Of a stretch of DNA of 64,000 nt, positions 26,400 to 35,697 are shown piece after piece. Under the pieces are notes generated by a model that had not been told where the DNA came from, did no database searches, and worked only from the letters and a program-made list of their open reading frames with translations. Position 1 is the stretch's first letter. Each line of letters opens with the position of its first letter. Source of the DNA: Lachnospiraceae bacterium. GTDB taxonomy: Bacteria > Bacillota > Clostridia > Lachnospirales > Lachnospiraceae. Made by a program: the position numbers and the translations under genes. The stretch covers positions 1-64,000 of the forward strand of contig JAFOEY010000018.1 in the NCBI GenBank assembly GCA_017387565.1, in the 5' to 3' direction.

Positions 26400-29300
26400 T
26401 TATGCTTTCTCTAAAGATATTGTAACCTTTTCTCCGTTAACGCTCCACTCTTTACTGATCGCAAATGCACCTTCCGTTGTCATTTCATCTGCAAGTACTT
26501 TCGTAGCAATGGCATCTTTGTTGTCCATAACAATCTTTCCAAGCTTTTCATTTCCGGTAACCGCAATCTTGATATGATCCATAACTTCAAAATTGGAATC
26601 TTTACGCATTGTCTGAATCTTACTGATTACTTCTAATACAAATCCTTCTTCGATTAATTCTTCTGTCAGATTGGTATCTAAAACAACGGTTACATAGTTA
26701 TCAGCTTCTGTTACAAAACCGTCTTTCTTTTCTGTTGAGATTAACAGGTCTTCTTCGGCAAGGCTGACTTCTACACCATCAACCTCAAATTTAATGACAC
26801 CGTTTGCTTTTAATTCTTCCATTGCCTTGCTGCCGTCTAAGGATGCAAGTGTCTTCTGGATGCCGCCAAGCTGTTTGCCGTATTTGGGTCCTACGGTACG
26901 AAGCTGAGGTTTGAAGCTGTATGAAGCAAAATCAGAAACATCATCGGTAAAGGTTACTTTCTTTACATTCAATTCGTCTTCGATGATATCCACATAGAAA
27001 TCATCCAGTACATTGGCTGCTTTGACATACATGTTTCCAATCGGCTGACGGTTTTTGATGTTGGCTGCATTTCTTGCCGCACGTCCCATAACAACGATCT
27101 TTAAGACTTCTTCCATGCTGTCTTCAAGTTTTGTATCAATGTAGTCTTCGTTTACCGTCGGGAAATCGCATAAATGGATACTTTCGGGAGCTGAAGAATC
27201 AATGCTGCAAACTAAATTGCGGTAAATTTCTTCGGTCATGAAAGGTACCATGGGGGCTGCTGCCTTGGCAATGGTTACAAGTGCGGTATAAAGAGTCATA
27301 TAAGCATTGATCTTATCCTGCTCCATGCCCTTTGCCCAGAAACGCTCACGAGAACGGCGAACATACCAGTTACTCATTTCATCGGTAAAATCATCCAATG
27401 CTCTTGCAGCTTCCGGAATACGATAATTTTCAAGGTTTGTATCAACTGCTTTTACAGCTGAATTCAATTTGGACAATAACCATTTATCCATGACGGGAAG
27501 TTTGTCATAATCCAATGTGTATTTTGTCGCATCGAACTGATCGATTTCTGCATACAGAGCAAAGAATGCATAAGTATTCCATAAAGTTCCCAGGAATTTA
27601 CGTGATTTTTCCTGTACGGCTTTTCCGTCAAAACGGTTAGGAAGCCAGGGAGCCGAATTGATATAGAAATACCAACGTACGGCATCTGCACCGTATTTTT
27701 CCAGCGCTTCAAAAGGATCTACTGCATTTCCTTTGGATTTTGACATTTTATTTCCGTTTTCATCTAATACAAGACCCAGAACGATGACGTTTTCATAGGG
27801 TGATTTATTAAACAACAGCGTTGATTCTGCCATTAAGGAGTAGAACCAACCACGTGTCTGGTCAACCGCTTCGGAAATGAACTGCGCCGGGAACTGCTGC
27901 TCAAATAATTCTTTATTTTCAAAAGGATAATGATGCTGTGCAAAAGGCATTGCACCGGAGTCAAACCAGCAGTCAATAACTTCCGGAACACGTTTCATGG
28001 TCTTGCCGCAATCCGGACAGGTAATGGTCACTTCATCAATATAAGGTCTGTGTAATTCCACGGTCTTTGCATCGACATTGCCGCTCATCTTTGCAAGTTC
28101 TTCACGACTTCCGATACATTCCATATGTCCACAGCCTTCACATTCCCAGATATTTAAAGGAGTTCCCCAATAACGGTTACGGGATACACCCCAGTCCTGA
28201 ATGTTTTCCAGCCAGTTACCAAAGCGGCCTTCACCGATACTCGGTGGAATCCAGTTTACAGTCTTGTTGTTTTTCACAAGATCGTCTTTTACTGCTGTCA
28301 TCTTGATAAACCAGGATTCTCTTGCATAGTAAATAAGTGGTGTATCACATCTCCAGCAGAACGGATAATCATGCTCAAATTTAGGAGCATCAAACAGTAA
28401 GCCTCTGCTATCCAAATCAACTAATACTTTCGGATCTGCATCTTTTACGAAGAGACCTGCGAAAGGAGTTTCTTCTGTTAAATTACCTTTTCCATCTACA
28501 AACTGAACAAAAGGCAAATCATTTTCGCGTCCTACTCTGGCATCATCCTCACCAAAAGCAGGTGCAATATGTACAATACCGGTACCGTCTGTCAATGTTA
28601 CATAGCTGTCTGCGGTAACAAAGTGTGCTTTTTTATGCTGTTTTTCGGCAACATCTGCAGCACAGGAATATAAAGGTTCATACTCAGTTCCGACTAAGTC
28701 ATTTCCTACATAGGTCTCAACCACTTCGTAAGCAGCTTTTCCATCCTCAGCCAGTTTTCCAAGTACAGTGTCAAGTAATGCTTCTGCCATGATATAGGTA
28801 TATCCGTCAGCTGCTTTGACTTTTGCATAGGTTTCAACCGGATTTACGCAAAGCGCGGTATTGCTCGGCAGTGTCCAGGGAGTTGTCGTCCATGCCAGGA
28901 AATAAGCATCCTGATCTTTGATTTTAAAACGTACTGTTGCAGAACGTTCTTTTACGGATTTGTAACCCTGTGCTACTTCGTGTGAAGATAACGGAGTTCC
29001 GCAGCGAGGGCAATAAGGAACAATCTTAAAGCCTTTATATAATAATTTTTTATTCCAGATTTCTTTTAATGCCCACCACTCAGATTCGATGAAATCATCA
29101 TGGTAAGTAACATAAGGATCATCCATATCTGCCCAGAAACCAACCGTACCGGAGAAATCTTCCCACATACCTTTGTATTTCCAAACACTTTCCTTACATT
29201 TCTGAATGAAAGGATCCAGACCATACTCTTCAATCTGCTCCTTACCGTCTAATCCCAACAGTTTTTCTACTTCCAACTCAACCGGAAGACCATGGGTATC

Positions 29301-29555
29301 CCATCCGGCTTTTCTGGGAACCATATAACCTTTCATGGTACGGTATCTGGGAATCATATCCTTGATAACACGTGTTAAAACATGTCCGATATGTGGTTTT
29401 CCGTTAGCAGTCGGAGGTCCGTCATAAAAAGTATAGGTAGGTCCGTCTTTGCGGGCTTCCATACTCTTTTTGAAAATGTCATTTTCTCTCCAGAATTTCT
29501 CTGTCTCTTTTTCATGTTCTACAAAATTTGCATTTGTCTCAACTTTCTGATACAT
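26400..29555 (-). CDS. ileS: Isoleucyl-tRNA synthetase
   Basis: A 1051-residue class I tRNA synthetase charging tRNA-Ile. HIGH is present as GPPTANGKPHIGH, and KMSKS as GNKMSKSKGN. The CP1 editing domain contains WTTTPWTLPSN and GTGIVHIAPAFGEDD. The protein is the long Clostridial/eukaryote-like form (about 1040 residues), without the C-terminal zinc finger of the E. coli type. The start at 29,555 (MYQKVETNANF) has AAAGGAG before it. Expression is controlled by the T-box leader upstream. Confidence 0.97.
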   Translation of the reverse strand: MYQKVETNANFVEHEKETEKFWRENDIFKKSMEARKDGPTYTFYDGPPTANGKPHIGHVLTRVIKDMIPRYRTMKGYMVPRKAGWDTHGLPVELEVEKLLGLDGKEQIEEYGLDPFIQKCKESVWKYKGMWEDFSGTVGFWADMDDPYVTYHDDFIESEWWALKEIWNKKLLYKGFKIVPYCPRCGTPLSSHEVAQGYKSVKERSATVRFKIKDQDAYFLAWTTTPWTLPSNTALCVNPVETYAKVKAADGYTYIMAEALLDTVLGKLAEDGKAAYEVVETYVGNDLVGTEYEPLYSCAADVAEKQHKKAHFVTADSYVTLTDGTGIVHIAPAFGEDDARVGRENDLPFVQFVDGKGNLTEETPFAGLFVKDADPKVLVDLDSRGLLFDAPKFEHDYPFCWRCDTPLIYYARESWFIKMTAVKDDLVKNNKTVNWIPPSIGEGRFGNWLENIQDWGVSRNRYWGTPLNIWECEGCGHMECIGSREELAKMSGNVDAKTVELHRPYIDEVTITCPDCGKTMKRVPEVIDCWFDSGAMPFAQHHYPFENKELFEQQFPAQFISEAVDQTRGWFYSLMAESTLLFNKSPYENVIVLGLVLDENGNKMSKSKGNAVDPFEALEKYGADAVRWYFYINSAPWLPNRFDGKAVQEKSRKFLGTLWNTYAFFALYAEIDQFDATKYTLDYDKLPVMDKWLLSKLNSAVKAVDTNLENYRIPEAARALDDFTDEMSNWYVRRSRERFWAKGMEQDKINAYMTLYTALVTIAKAAAPMVPFMTEEIYRNLVCSIDSSAPESIHLCDFPTVNEDYIDTKLEDSMEEVLKIVVMGRAARNAANIKNRQPIGNMYVKAANVLDDFYVDIIEDELNVKKVTFTDDVSDFASYSFKPQLRTVGPKYGKQLGGIQKTLASLDGSKAMEELKANGVIKFEVDGVEVSLAEEDLLISTEKKDGFVTEADNYVTVVLDTNLTEELIEEGFVLEVISKIQTMRKDSNFEVMDHIKIAVTGNEKLGKIVMDNKDAIATKVLADEMTTEGAFAISKEWSVNGEKVTISLEKA

Positions 29556-29580
29556 GAAATGTACTCCTTTCCTTTTTCCA

Positions 29581-29850
29581 TAAAAAAGGCTCCCGTCCGT
29601 AAAAGGACGAAAGCCATACATTCGTTACCACCTATTACAGCATACTCTCCGAAACCGGATTTATATGAGCTCCTTTAACGCAAGAAAACGTCGGCACCTA
29701 CAGATCCTTCGATGTTCAGGCCGCAACTCGGAAGTGATTTTCCATAGTTTCTTACTCATACCGGACTTCCACCATCTCCGGCTCGCTTTGACTTTCCAAA
29801 ACTGTGTACTCTCTTCGTCAACGTCTTTAAAACTATCAAACTGTTTGTAT
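29581..29850 (-). promoter_or_regulatory. T-box leader (isoleucine) of ileS
   Basis: Minus-strand leader with the GACGAAGAGAGTA element (about 29,807-29,819), a stem I whose specifier loop contains ATC (29,736-29,738), the T-box core AATAGGTGGTAACGAA (29,621-29,636) and the terminator GGCTTTCGTCC/GGACGGGAGCC followed by TTTTTT (29,581-29,614). The ATC codon matches isoleucine, so uncharged tRNA-Ile should allow read-through. Confidence 0.9.
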
Positions 29851-29914
29851 TATAATTCTCAAAATCGGGCATTGTCAAGCATCATCAGCACAAAACCGCC
29901 TTTTCCATGCATTT

Positions 29915-30368
29915 TTACTGCTCCATCTGTCTTCCCAAAAATGCTGCTGCCGATTGCGCCAGTTTCTTTTCCACTTCACCCATTTTTCCTTTTTCATTCG
30001 TATCCAGTAAAATTACGGCACCGATGACATCCCCTTCACAGATGATGGGTGCAATCATTTCCTGCTCATAAGCATCCTGCATCTCATGGGCAATTTCTAA
30101 AAACTGCTTTTCGCCTTTTCCCGCAAGAATGGTCTCTCTTCGCTCCAGGGCATCCTCCAAATGTCTGGAAAGACCTTTTCCATTAAAGGCTTTTCCACCT
30201 CCGGCTGTCGCAATAAACTGATCGCGGTCGGCAATGAGCGCCACCTTCCCGGAAACCTGTGCCAGGCTTTCCGCATATTGTTTTGCAAACGTACTCATTT
30301 CTCCAATAGGCGAATATTTTTTTAATATGATTTCTCCTTCTTTGCTTGTAAAGATTTCCATCGGATCG
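29915..30368 (-). pseudogene. spoVT: spoVT 3' part (interrupted by the mobile element)
   Basis: The GAF-like C-terminal part of the stage V sporulation regulator SpoVT (EIFTSKEGEIILKKYSPIGE onward, 148 residues). The N-terminal AbrB-type DNA-binding domain is missing here. The frame upstream of the first ATG meets a stop inside element DNA. The missing part lies 23.8 kb away at 54,137-54,231 on the same strand. Joining the two at the shared TCG core gives a continuous protein of about 181 residues, close to the normal SpoVT length. Any product from this fragment alone would lack DNA binding. Confidence 0.93.
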
Positions 30369-30390
30369 GGGTTGGATACCTAGTACTAAC
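30355..30390. other. Left attachment site of the element
   Basis: Core TCG at 30,366-30,368. To its left is spoVT; to its right is a 22-base arm (30,369-30,390) that includes GGATACCTAGTACTAA. This arm is the inverse of the arm at the right end with a few mismatches. Confidence 0.85.
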
Positions 30391-30394
30391 ACGC

Positions 30395-30422
30395 AAAAAA
30401 CCTTGAAAAATCAAGGTTTCTT
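30395..30422. terminator. Hairpin at the element's left end
   Basis: AAACCTTGA and TCAAGGTTT form a short stem just inside the left end, with T-rich DNA after it on the plus strand. It may insulate the element from spoVT. Confidence 0.5.
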
Positions 30423-30489
30423 ACACGTAACATTTTAGCACACTCTCAAATATCTGCCAATATGTAATATTTTATTTGTTTGATGGCAT

Positions 30490-31266
30490 CTAATAATCCA
30501 CTTCCTTATCATAAGGTATAAATTCCATTATTTTTTCTGGCATCACTGACACCTTTGTAGTTCCATCAAAGTTTACTTGATAATTATATTTCCAAAAATA
30601 CTTTCCTGCAACATAACTTATAAATTGAAACAAAATCGAATCTCGCTGATACCAAACTATATCCCCAAATGGCAATTTGAACTTTACTATTATCTGTTCA
30701 CCATTATCTTTAAGTACTTTATATATACTAGGCTCTTTTTCTTTTAACGCCCATCTTGCCAATTCACCACCAATATTTTCACAAAACTGTTCATAACCTG
30801 CTGATTCACCGTCATCTATAAGTGATAAATCCGAATAGAAACATAATGCCGGTTCTCTATTTATGTATTTCCTATCATATTCGTGCTTTATCAAAGTTAT
30901 TGCTTTGTTCAAATCTTCTTCACTAACATCGAGTTCTTTTAATGTTTTTGTCAATGTTTTTTCATACCAATTCCACTCATTTGGTTGTAATCCATCATTT
31001 ATAAAGCAAGCCTTGTTAAGTACCTTTGTGGAATGATAAACAATTATCTCATAGTCTTTCATAATATCAACCAACTCATTATATAATGACTCTGCTTTGA
31101 ATGGCCCCACATAATCTTCTATTGCACATCTAACATCAATTTCATATTCGATTTCTTCTGCTTTAATTTTTGCTTTAACCTCATCTGACAGTTTTGAAAA
31201 ATAATCAACCACAACATTTTCCAATTCAGCCGGATATGTACTAGGACGTGATACATCAACAACCAT
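30490..31266 (-). CDS. Unknown protein, possible ADP-ribosyltransferase fold
   Basis: A 258-residue protein. After a helical N-terminal part, IIVYHSTKVLNKACFINDGLQ resembles the first motif of PARP-like ADP-ribosyltransferases (Y-H-x-T and a following GL). ALCFYSD would be the second strand motif, and VMPEKIMEFIPYD holds a possible C-terminal Glu. This is a weak, motif-level match, and no catalytic claim is firm. The start at 31,266 has TAGGAGG before it. It is the cargo gene nearest the left end of the element, a common place for toxin or defence genes. Confidence 0.5.
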   Translation of the reverse strand: MVVDVSRPSTYPAELENVVVDYFSKLSDEVKAKIKAEEIEYEIDVRCAIEDYVGPFKAESLYNELVDIMKDYEIIVYHSTKVLNKACFINDGLQPNEWNWYEKTLTKTLKELDVSEEDLNKAITLIKHEYDRKYINREPALCFYSDLSLIDDGESAGYEQFCENIGGELARWALKEKEPSIYKVLKDNGEQIIVKFKLPFGDIVWYQRDSILFQFISYVAGKYFWKYNYQVNFDGTTKVSVMPEKIMEFIPYDKEVDY

Positions 31267-31337
31267 TTTATTACCTCCTACATCATCCAATATTTATATA
31301 TTGCTTCTATAAGAATAGCATAAAAAAGCATTTATCT

Positions 31338-32543
31338 CTATCTGTTTATATCCATTCGTTCAAATTTATCTTTTAACCTATCCATCGCTCTTAATTTTTC
31401 CATCGTGCCGGTTAGCACCATCTTAATATCTGAATATATTTTAGGAAATTTATATTTAAGTGGTTCAATAATCTTTCCTATTGTATCAAGTGCCATAATC
31501 AAAATATCCCTTTTGGACTTATTCACGACTGCATCAAAATCCTGCTTTGTCATACCATCATCCACAAGGTCATCTATGTAATCTTGAATATCCTCCTCAA
31601 TTCTATCCTTTGCTTCATCTACATCGCTTTTCGCAAGTAATACCTCCCTTGCTTCCGCTTCAATCTGTTCTAATTGACGTTCATTATCTTTCTGTGCCTG
31701 CTTAATCAATCTCTGAATACGCTCTTGGTCTGTGTCCTTCTGCCACTGTTCCAAACCTTTTACAACAGGATGCTCCTCCGGTTCTTTATCTTCATATATT
31801 TCGCCACGTTCAAATCCATATCGTTTATCCAACTTTTCAAATCGTCTATCATTAAATTCTCTGTAACTGGAATTATATCTGCCTGATTCTGCTTTCCACA
31901 CATCACCACGACTTAATTTTAAAAATTCTAAACCGTCTTTATCTTTACATTTCTTTGTTGTAATTACATCAACGTGCATATGTGGTTTAATATATGCGTA
32001 ATCATCACGTTCCCATTCTTCAAGTACTCGTTCTGTTCCATCCGGCATCGTAATACTTTCTGGTCTATACCATTCATCCAAATGGATATATGCCCCTAGC
32101 ACAATGGAATCAGAATATACATCCCCCTTAACAAATGCCAATGCATCTTCAAAATACTTGTATTCTGGACTATTGATAAAGTCCTCTATTTGGTCTTTGC
32201 GAATTTTAAATGGCGGACAAAATGTCATTGTTTCCAAAAATGTAGTAGTTTTCTTACCACCTTTTTTCTTATAAACACGTGGGGCGTAAAATTCCCCTTC
32301 CTTCAAAGTTCTTTTATCAAACTTTATCCCTGTTCTTAAATTATCCCATATCATCTTTCTATATCGCTTGCCATCCGTACCCACATCAAAAGAATAATTA
32401 TATTTTTGCAACTCCGGACGTGCGTTATTTTTTAATAGGTATCTTCTGTTATGTGCCTCCACATTATTAACTTCCGACCTACTGATATGTTCTTGTATCA
32501 CTACCACAGATACATTACTGGTTCTTTCAAATGTTCCCATACT
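31338..32543 (-). CDS. MobV-type relaxase (Mob_Pre family)
   Basis: A 401-residue relaxase that should nick the element at oriT for transfer. Motifs are EAHNRRY (His30-Asn31-Arg32-Arg33) at the N-terminus and GAYIHLDEW followed by IKPHMHVDVITTK, the metal-binding motif III of the MobV/Mob_Pre family. The C-terminal half is a long coiled coil (about 255-330). The start at 32,543 follows GGGAGG. The structured region immediately upstream is the likely oriT. Confidence 0.85.
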   Translation of the reverse strand, partial: SMGTFERTSNVSVVVIQEHISRSEVNNVEAHNRRYLLKNNARPELQKYNYSFDVGTDGKRYRKMIWDNLRTGIKFDKRTLKEGEFYAPRVYKKKGGKKTTTFLETMTFCPPFKIRKDQIEDFINSPEYKYFEDALAFVKGDVYSDSIVLGAYIHLDEWYRPESITMPDGTERVLEEWERDDYAYIKPHMHVDVITTKKCKDKDGLEFLKLSRGDVWKAESGRYNSSYREFNDRRFEKLDKRYGFERGEIYEDKEPEEHPVVKGLEQWQKDTDQERIQRLIKQAQKDNERQLEQIEAEAREVLLAKSDVDEAKDRIEEDIQDYIDDLVDDGMTKQDFDAVVNKSKRDILIMALDTIGKIIEPLKYKFPKIYSDIKMVLTGTMEKLRAMDRLKDKFERMDINR

Positions 32544-32572
32544 ACCTCCCCCTTTCATAAACTAATATGATT

Positions 32573-32659
32573 TACGGTCAGCACATCTAACAGGAAAATC
32601 TCTGTTAAATGTATCCCAATACTTTGAAAATACTTTTCAAAATTGGGCTACTGACCGTA
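32573..32659. other. Three-way-junction structure, oriT candidate
   Basis: The outer stem TACGGTCAG/CTGACCGTA (32,573-581 and 32,651-659) is perfect. It encloses two hairpins: TAACAG/CTGTTA (588-593 and 602-607), and CCCAAT plus TTTGAAAA with TTTTCAAA plus ATTGGG (615-630 and 634-647). It lies 30 bases before the relaxase start, where MobV oriTs are found. Confidence 0.55.
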
Positions 32660-32696
32660 GGGGCTTGAAAGTTGTATAAAGCACAACTTCCATTTA

Positions 32697-32724
32697 AGAA
32701 ATACCAAACTGCCGGTATTTCTTA
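32697..32724. other. Perfect 10-bp hairpin
   Basis: AAGAAATACC and GGTATTTCTT around an 8-base loop, between the oriT candidate and the dyad array. It could be a terminator or part of the transfer origin. Confidence 0.4.
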
Positions 32725-32731
32725 TTTGAGC

Positions 32732-32845
32732 ATACCACCAAGATGATATGCTCCTGCAACAATATATACCATCTAGGTGATATATTATTGCAAATACCAC
32801 CTTAGTGATACAAAAGCGATTCTTTTTATATCAGCAAGATGGTAT
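32732..32845. promoter_or_regulatory. Array of four 18-bp dyads
   Basis: Four imperfect palindromes of form ATAYCA-N6-TGRTAT start at 32,732, 32,766, 32,794 and 32,828 (spacings 34, 28, 34). They precede the small gene at 32,944. Likely binding sites for an element-coded regulator, or replication-control iterons. Confidence 0.6.
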
Positions 32846-32881
32846 TTTTATCAACTTTTTGCAAAAGTTGACAGATATGTC

Positions 32882-32919
32882 ACCTTTACAAATGTCGTAT
32901 TGCGATGTATTGTAAAGGT
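32882..32919 (+). promoter_or_regulatory. 5' hairpin of the 32,944 gene
   Basis: ACCTTTACAA and TTGTAAAGGT pair across an 18-base loop, 24 bases before the start codon. Probably an operator or an RNA leader structure. Confidence 0.4.
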
Positions 32920-32943
32920 ATCACATCTATAAAGGAGGGGCGT

Positions 32944-33351
32944 ATGAAAGAATCTGAACGCATCCAAGCATTTCTTAATCAACACAAATCATTATTAGAA
33001 GCAAATCATATTGATGTAGCCCATTCTGTCGTTAATGACGAATGGTTTATCTATTGCTACGAACCGGTATATGGACATTATGAATACTTTATTAAATTTA
33101 CTACCGTGGAACAACTAATTAACATCATAATAGAAGAAATGTCTTTTATGCTTCGGCTTTTCTTAGATGATGAACTTGAAACTCCAGAGTGCGAAGAAGA
33201 CCCAGAACTTGCTGACCGTATCGAACGCTATCACAAAGAAGATAGAAGCATCCCAGAACTGATTGCTTGTATCGACCACATCCTTGAAACCGATTTAGGG
33301 CAAGATGTAGATTTCTTCAAAGCATTAAAAAACTTAATTACATATAAATAA
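32944..33351 (+). CDS. Small acidic hypothetical protein
   Basis: A 135-residue acidic protein, not recognised. It opens with a charged helix (MKESERIQAFLNQHKSLLEANHIDVAHSVVND) and ends in helices. AAGGAGGGG lies four bases upstream of the chosen ATG. The pattern of a helix followed by 'HID' and a strand recalls the small proteins at 51.7-52.4 kb in the same element, so it may be a distant relative. It is controlled by the dyad array and hairpin upstream. The group II intron 3' end lies within about five bases of its stop. Confidence 0.65.
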   Translation: MKESERIQAFLNQHKSLLEANHIDVAHSVVNDEWFIYCYEPVYGHYEYFIKFTTVEQLINIIIEEMSFMLRLFLDDELETPECEEDPELADRIERYHKEDRSIPELIACIDHILETDLGQDVDFFKALKNLITYK

Positions 33352-33355
33352 GCAA

Positions 33356-35203
33356 TCGAGTAGGAGAAAATTTCTCGATTGAGAAATTTTCGACCTCTCA
33401 CACCACCGTGCGTACCGTTCGGTACACGGCGGTTCAATCAACTTAACAAGTAACACACCTTTCGGTGTAGTAATCTAACATTGAGACTAATCCAAATTGG
33501 GTTAGTCTCTTGTTCGTTATAGCTACATTTACAGCTCCACATTTACATACATGTGCATATGCCCTTGTACAGTATGCTACTCTGTATGCTATATGTTTAT
33601 TTATTCCCAGTTTTCTAAGGTTCTTCGCTCTATTCTTTGGCGTTTTCCAATGTTTCCAAATACACATTCGAAGTCTGTAGCGTATGTTGCTATCTAACTC
33701 TCGACATAGTTCTTTCATGCTGCCGATTTTGAAATAGTTTATCCATCCTCGGATTAACTGATTAAGTTTCTCAACCTTATAACTGTTACTGACTCCCCAG
33801 CTTCGGCTCGTCAGTTTCTTCATTTTCATCTTGAACTTTAGTACGGATGTCTGATGTGGTTTTGCCTTGTACTGTTTTGCATGGCTATCAAAGTAAAATC
33901 CAAAACCAAGGTATTTCAGTCCTCTTGGCTTGTCTATTTTGCTCTTTGTCATGTTCACTTTGAGGCCTAGTTTTTCTTCAATAAAACGGGTAAGATTTCT
34001 CATCACTCGTCTTGCTGACATTTCACTTCCTACCATGATGATACAATCGTCTGCATATCTTACGAAGTTCAATCCTCGTTTTTCAATTTCCTTATCAAGT
34101 TCATTGAGCATGATGTTCGCTAAGAGTGGCGATAGGTTTCCACCTTGTGGTGTTCCTATAACCGAATCTTCGTATTCATCATCAATCATGATGCCACTCA
34201 CCAAGAACTTTCGAATTATGGAGATAACATCTCCATCCTTGATAGTCCTTCCAATGAGTGTCATGATTTTATCATGATTTACTGTGTCAAAGAACTTTTC
34301 CAAGTCAATATCCACAATCCAATCATTTCCATCATTCATCATATCAAGTGCCTTTAGTATTGCCTGCTGTGCACATCGATTTGGACGGAATCCGTAACTG
34401 TGATTATGGAACTGTTCCTCGTAAATAGGTGTAAGCACTTGTGCAATCGCTTGTTGCACAAATCGGTCAGTTACTGTTGGTACTCCTAGGTTTCTGACTC
34501 CACCATCAGGTTTTGGTATTTCTACCCTTCGTACTGGTTGAGGTTTGTATTTCCTTGTCCTCAACTGTTCTTTGATGCTTTCGCCGTTTTCTGCAAGGTG
34601 TTCTTTTAGTTCTGTGTACTTCATTCCGTCCACTCCCTCTGCACCTTTGTTTCTTACGACTTGCAGATACGCTTGGTTTAGATTTTCATTTGAGAGTATC
34701 TGCTCCATTAGATTACTTGTGTCCATGCGTTGTTTCCTTTCCGTCTCGCTAAGTTTGACCACCTTTAACCCATTCGGCAGATGTATGTCTTCTCTGCAAT
34801 ACGAGACTTACTCCAACTGATTGATTGTTCAGCCCTTCGCTCCATTCCCATTACAGGAACTTCTTCACTACTATGGCTTCTGCTGACTTCTCACAGTTCG
34901 TTGTTACTAGGTTTTACCCTCTGTGAGACCTCCACGCTTAAGGTGCACGCTCTTTCACTCCATATATCCGCCGCATTTACTCTGCTACTACAAACGTGGT
35001 AGTTATTAGACTTTGTTGTATTTAGCCAACTTATCTCTCGTAGCCTAGCCTTATATGCGATTTCTGTCCGTCGGACCAGAGATTTGCTTACAGCTTCCTT
35101 CAGATTCCACCTCACGATGAACACCCTTGCTGTTCAGCTATACATTTCCCACTACCTGGGCATGCTCGGGACTTACACCCGTTAGAGCGCGCCCATGGCG
35201 CGC
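33356..35203 (-). mobile_element. Group II intron, class C-like
   Basis: About 1.85 kb on the minus strand. The 3' end carries domain V (paired ACCGCCGTGTACC/GGTACGCACGGTGG, about 33,395-33,437) and domain VI (GAAAATTTCTC/GAGAAATTTTC, 33,366-33,391). The 5' end begins near GCGCGCCATGGGCGCGC (about 35,185-35,203). It sits directly behind a hairpin terminator (35,214-35,244), the known target type of class C introns. Ends are accurate to about ten bases. Confidence 0.85.
33443..34762 (-). CDS. ltrA: Group II intron reverse transcriptase/maturase
   Basis: A 439-residue intron-encoded protein. Reverse transcriptase motifs are visible: RRVEIPKPDGGVRNLGVPTV, SYGFRPNRCAQQAI, IVDIDLEKFFDTVNHD, GTPQGGNLSPLLANI and the active site FVRYADDCII. 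The maturase (X) domain follows (LNQLIRGWINYFKIG). There is no HNH endonuclease domain, and the length (about 420-440) fits class C intron proteins. It splices the intron and drives its mobility. All motifs are intact. The start could also be at 34,726 (MDTSNLMEQIL). Confidence 0.95.
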   Translation of the reverse strand: MVKLSETERKQRMDTSNLMEQILSNENLNQAYLQVVRNKGAEGVDGMKYTELKEHLAENGESIKEQLRTRKYKPQPVRRVEIPKPDGGVRNLGVPTVTDRFVQQAIAQVLTPIYEEQFHNHSYGFRPNRCAQQAILKALDMMNDGNDWIVDIDLEKFFDTVNHDKIMTLIGRTIKDGDVISIIRKFLVSGIMIDDEYEDSVIGTPQGGNLSPLLANIMLNELDKEIEKRGLNFVRYADDCIIMVGSEMSARRVMRNLTRFIEEKLGLKVNMTKSKIDKPRGLKYLGFGFYFDSHAKQYKAKPHQTSVLKFKMKMKKLTSRSWGVSNSYKVEKLNQLIRGWINYFKIGSMKELCRELDSNIRYRLRMCIWKHWKTPKNRAKNLRKLGINKHIAYRVAYCTRAYAHVCKCGAVNVAITNKRLTQFGLVSMLDYYTERCVTC

Positions 35204-35213
35204 AAACTAAAAT

Positions 35214-35244
35214 AATCCGGCTGCGAATACTCGCAAGCCGGATT
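35214..35244 (-). terminator. Terminator used as intron target
   Basis: AATCCGGCTTGC and GCAGCCGGATT form the stem just behind the stop of the 35,248 gene on the minus strand, followed by ATTTT and then the intron. Confidence 0.75.
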
Positions 35245-35247
35245 TCT

Positions 35248-35571
35248 TTAATCATCTTCGTCGAACCAACTAATCTTTTCAATTCCTCTATCTAGCACTT
35301 GTTTATACCACTTCAAATCATATTCATCGGCTGTCTCATATCCATAATGTATATGTCCATCATCCGAACTCCAGTAACGATATACCCTTTTTATCGTACT
35401 ATACGGTGTTCTTTGAAACAAAACATAATCATCCGTCCAATTCGCCACATACATTATCAAAAAACCTTCATCTACTTTATTATCACCAATTATATCAAAA
35501 CCATATGCCCCACTGACAAATTCTTTATATGTTTCTAATGTGATTATTTTCTCATAACTAATATCTATCAT
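35248..35571 (-). CDS. Hypothetical protein
   Basis: A 107-residue acidic protein with many aromatic residues and an acidic C-terminus (SWFDEDD). Not recognised. TAGGAGGTACG precedes the start. It lies between the Rep gene and the intron in the element and reads in the same direction as Rep. Confidence 0.6.
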   Translation of the reverse strand: MIDISYEKIITLETYKEFVSGAYGFDIIGDNKVDEGFLIMYVANWTDDYVLFQRTPYSTIKRVYRYWSSDDGHIHYGYETADEYDLKWYKQVLDRGIEKISWFDEDD

Positions 35572-35697
35572 TATCGTACCTCCTAATATTTTCTCGAATT
35601 ATTGCGTTTTTTATTACCTTTTTCCCTTTACCGGACATTTCCCTTACTTCACACTTGAAACCTTCAAATTTTGGAAACACTTCGACGTTTTTCGACC

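Noticed and set aside
32732-32845. CRISPR array
   Set aside because: The repeats are imperfect dyads of 18 bp with spacers of only 10-16 bases, and no cas genes are present.
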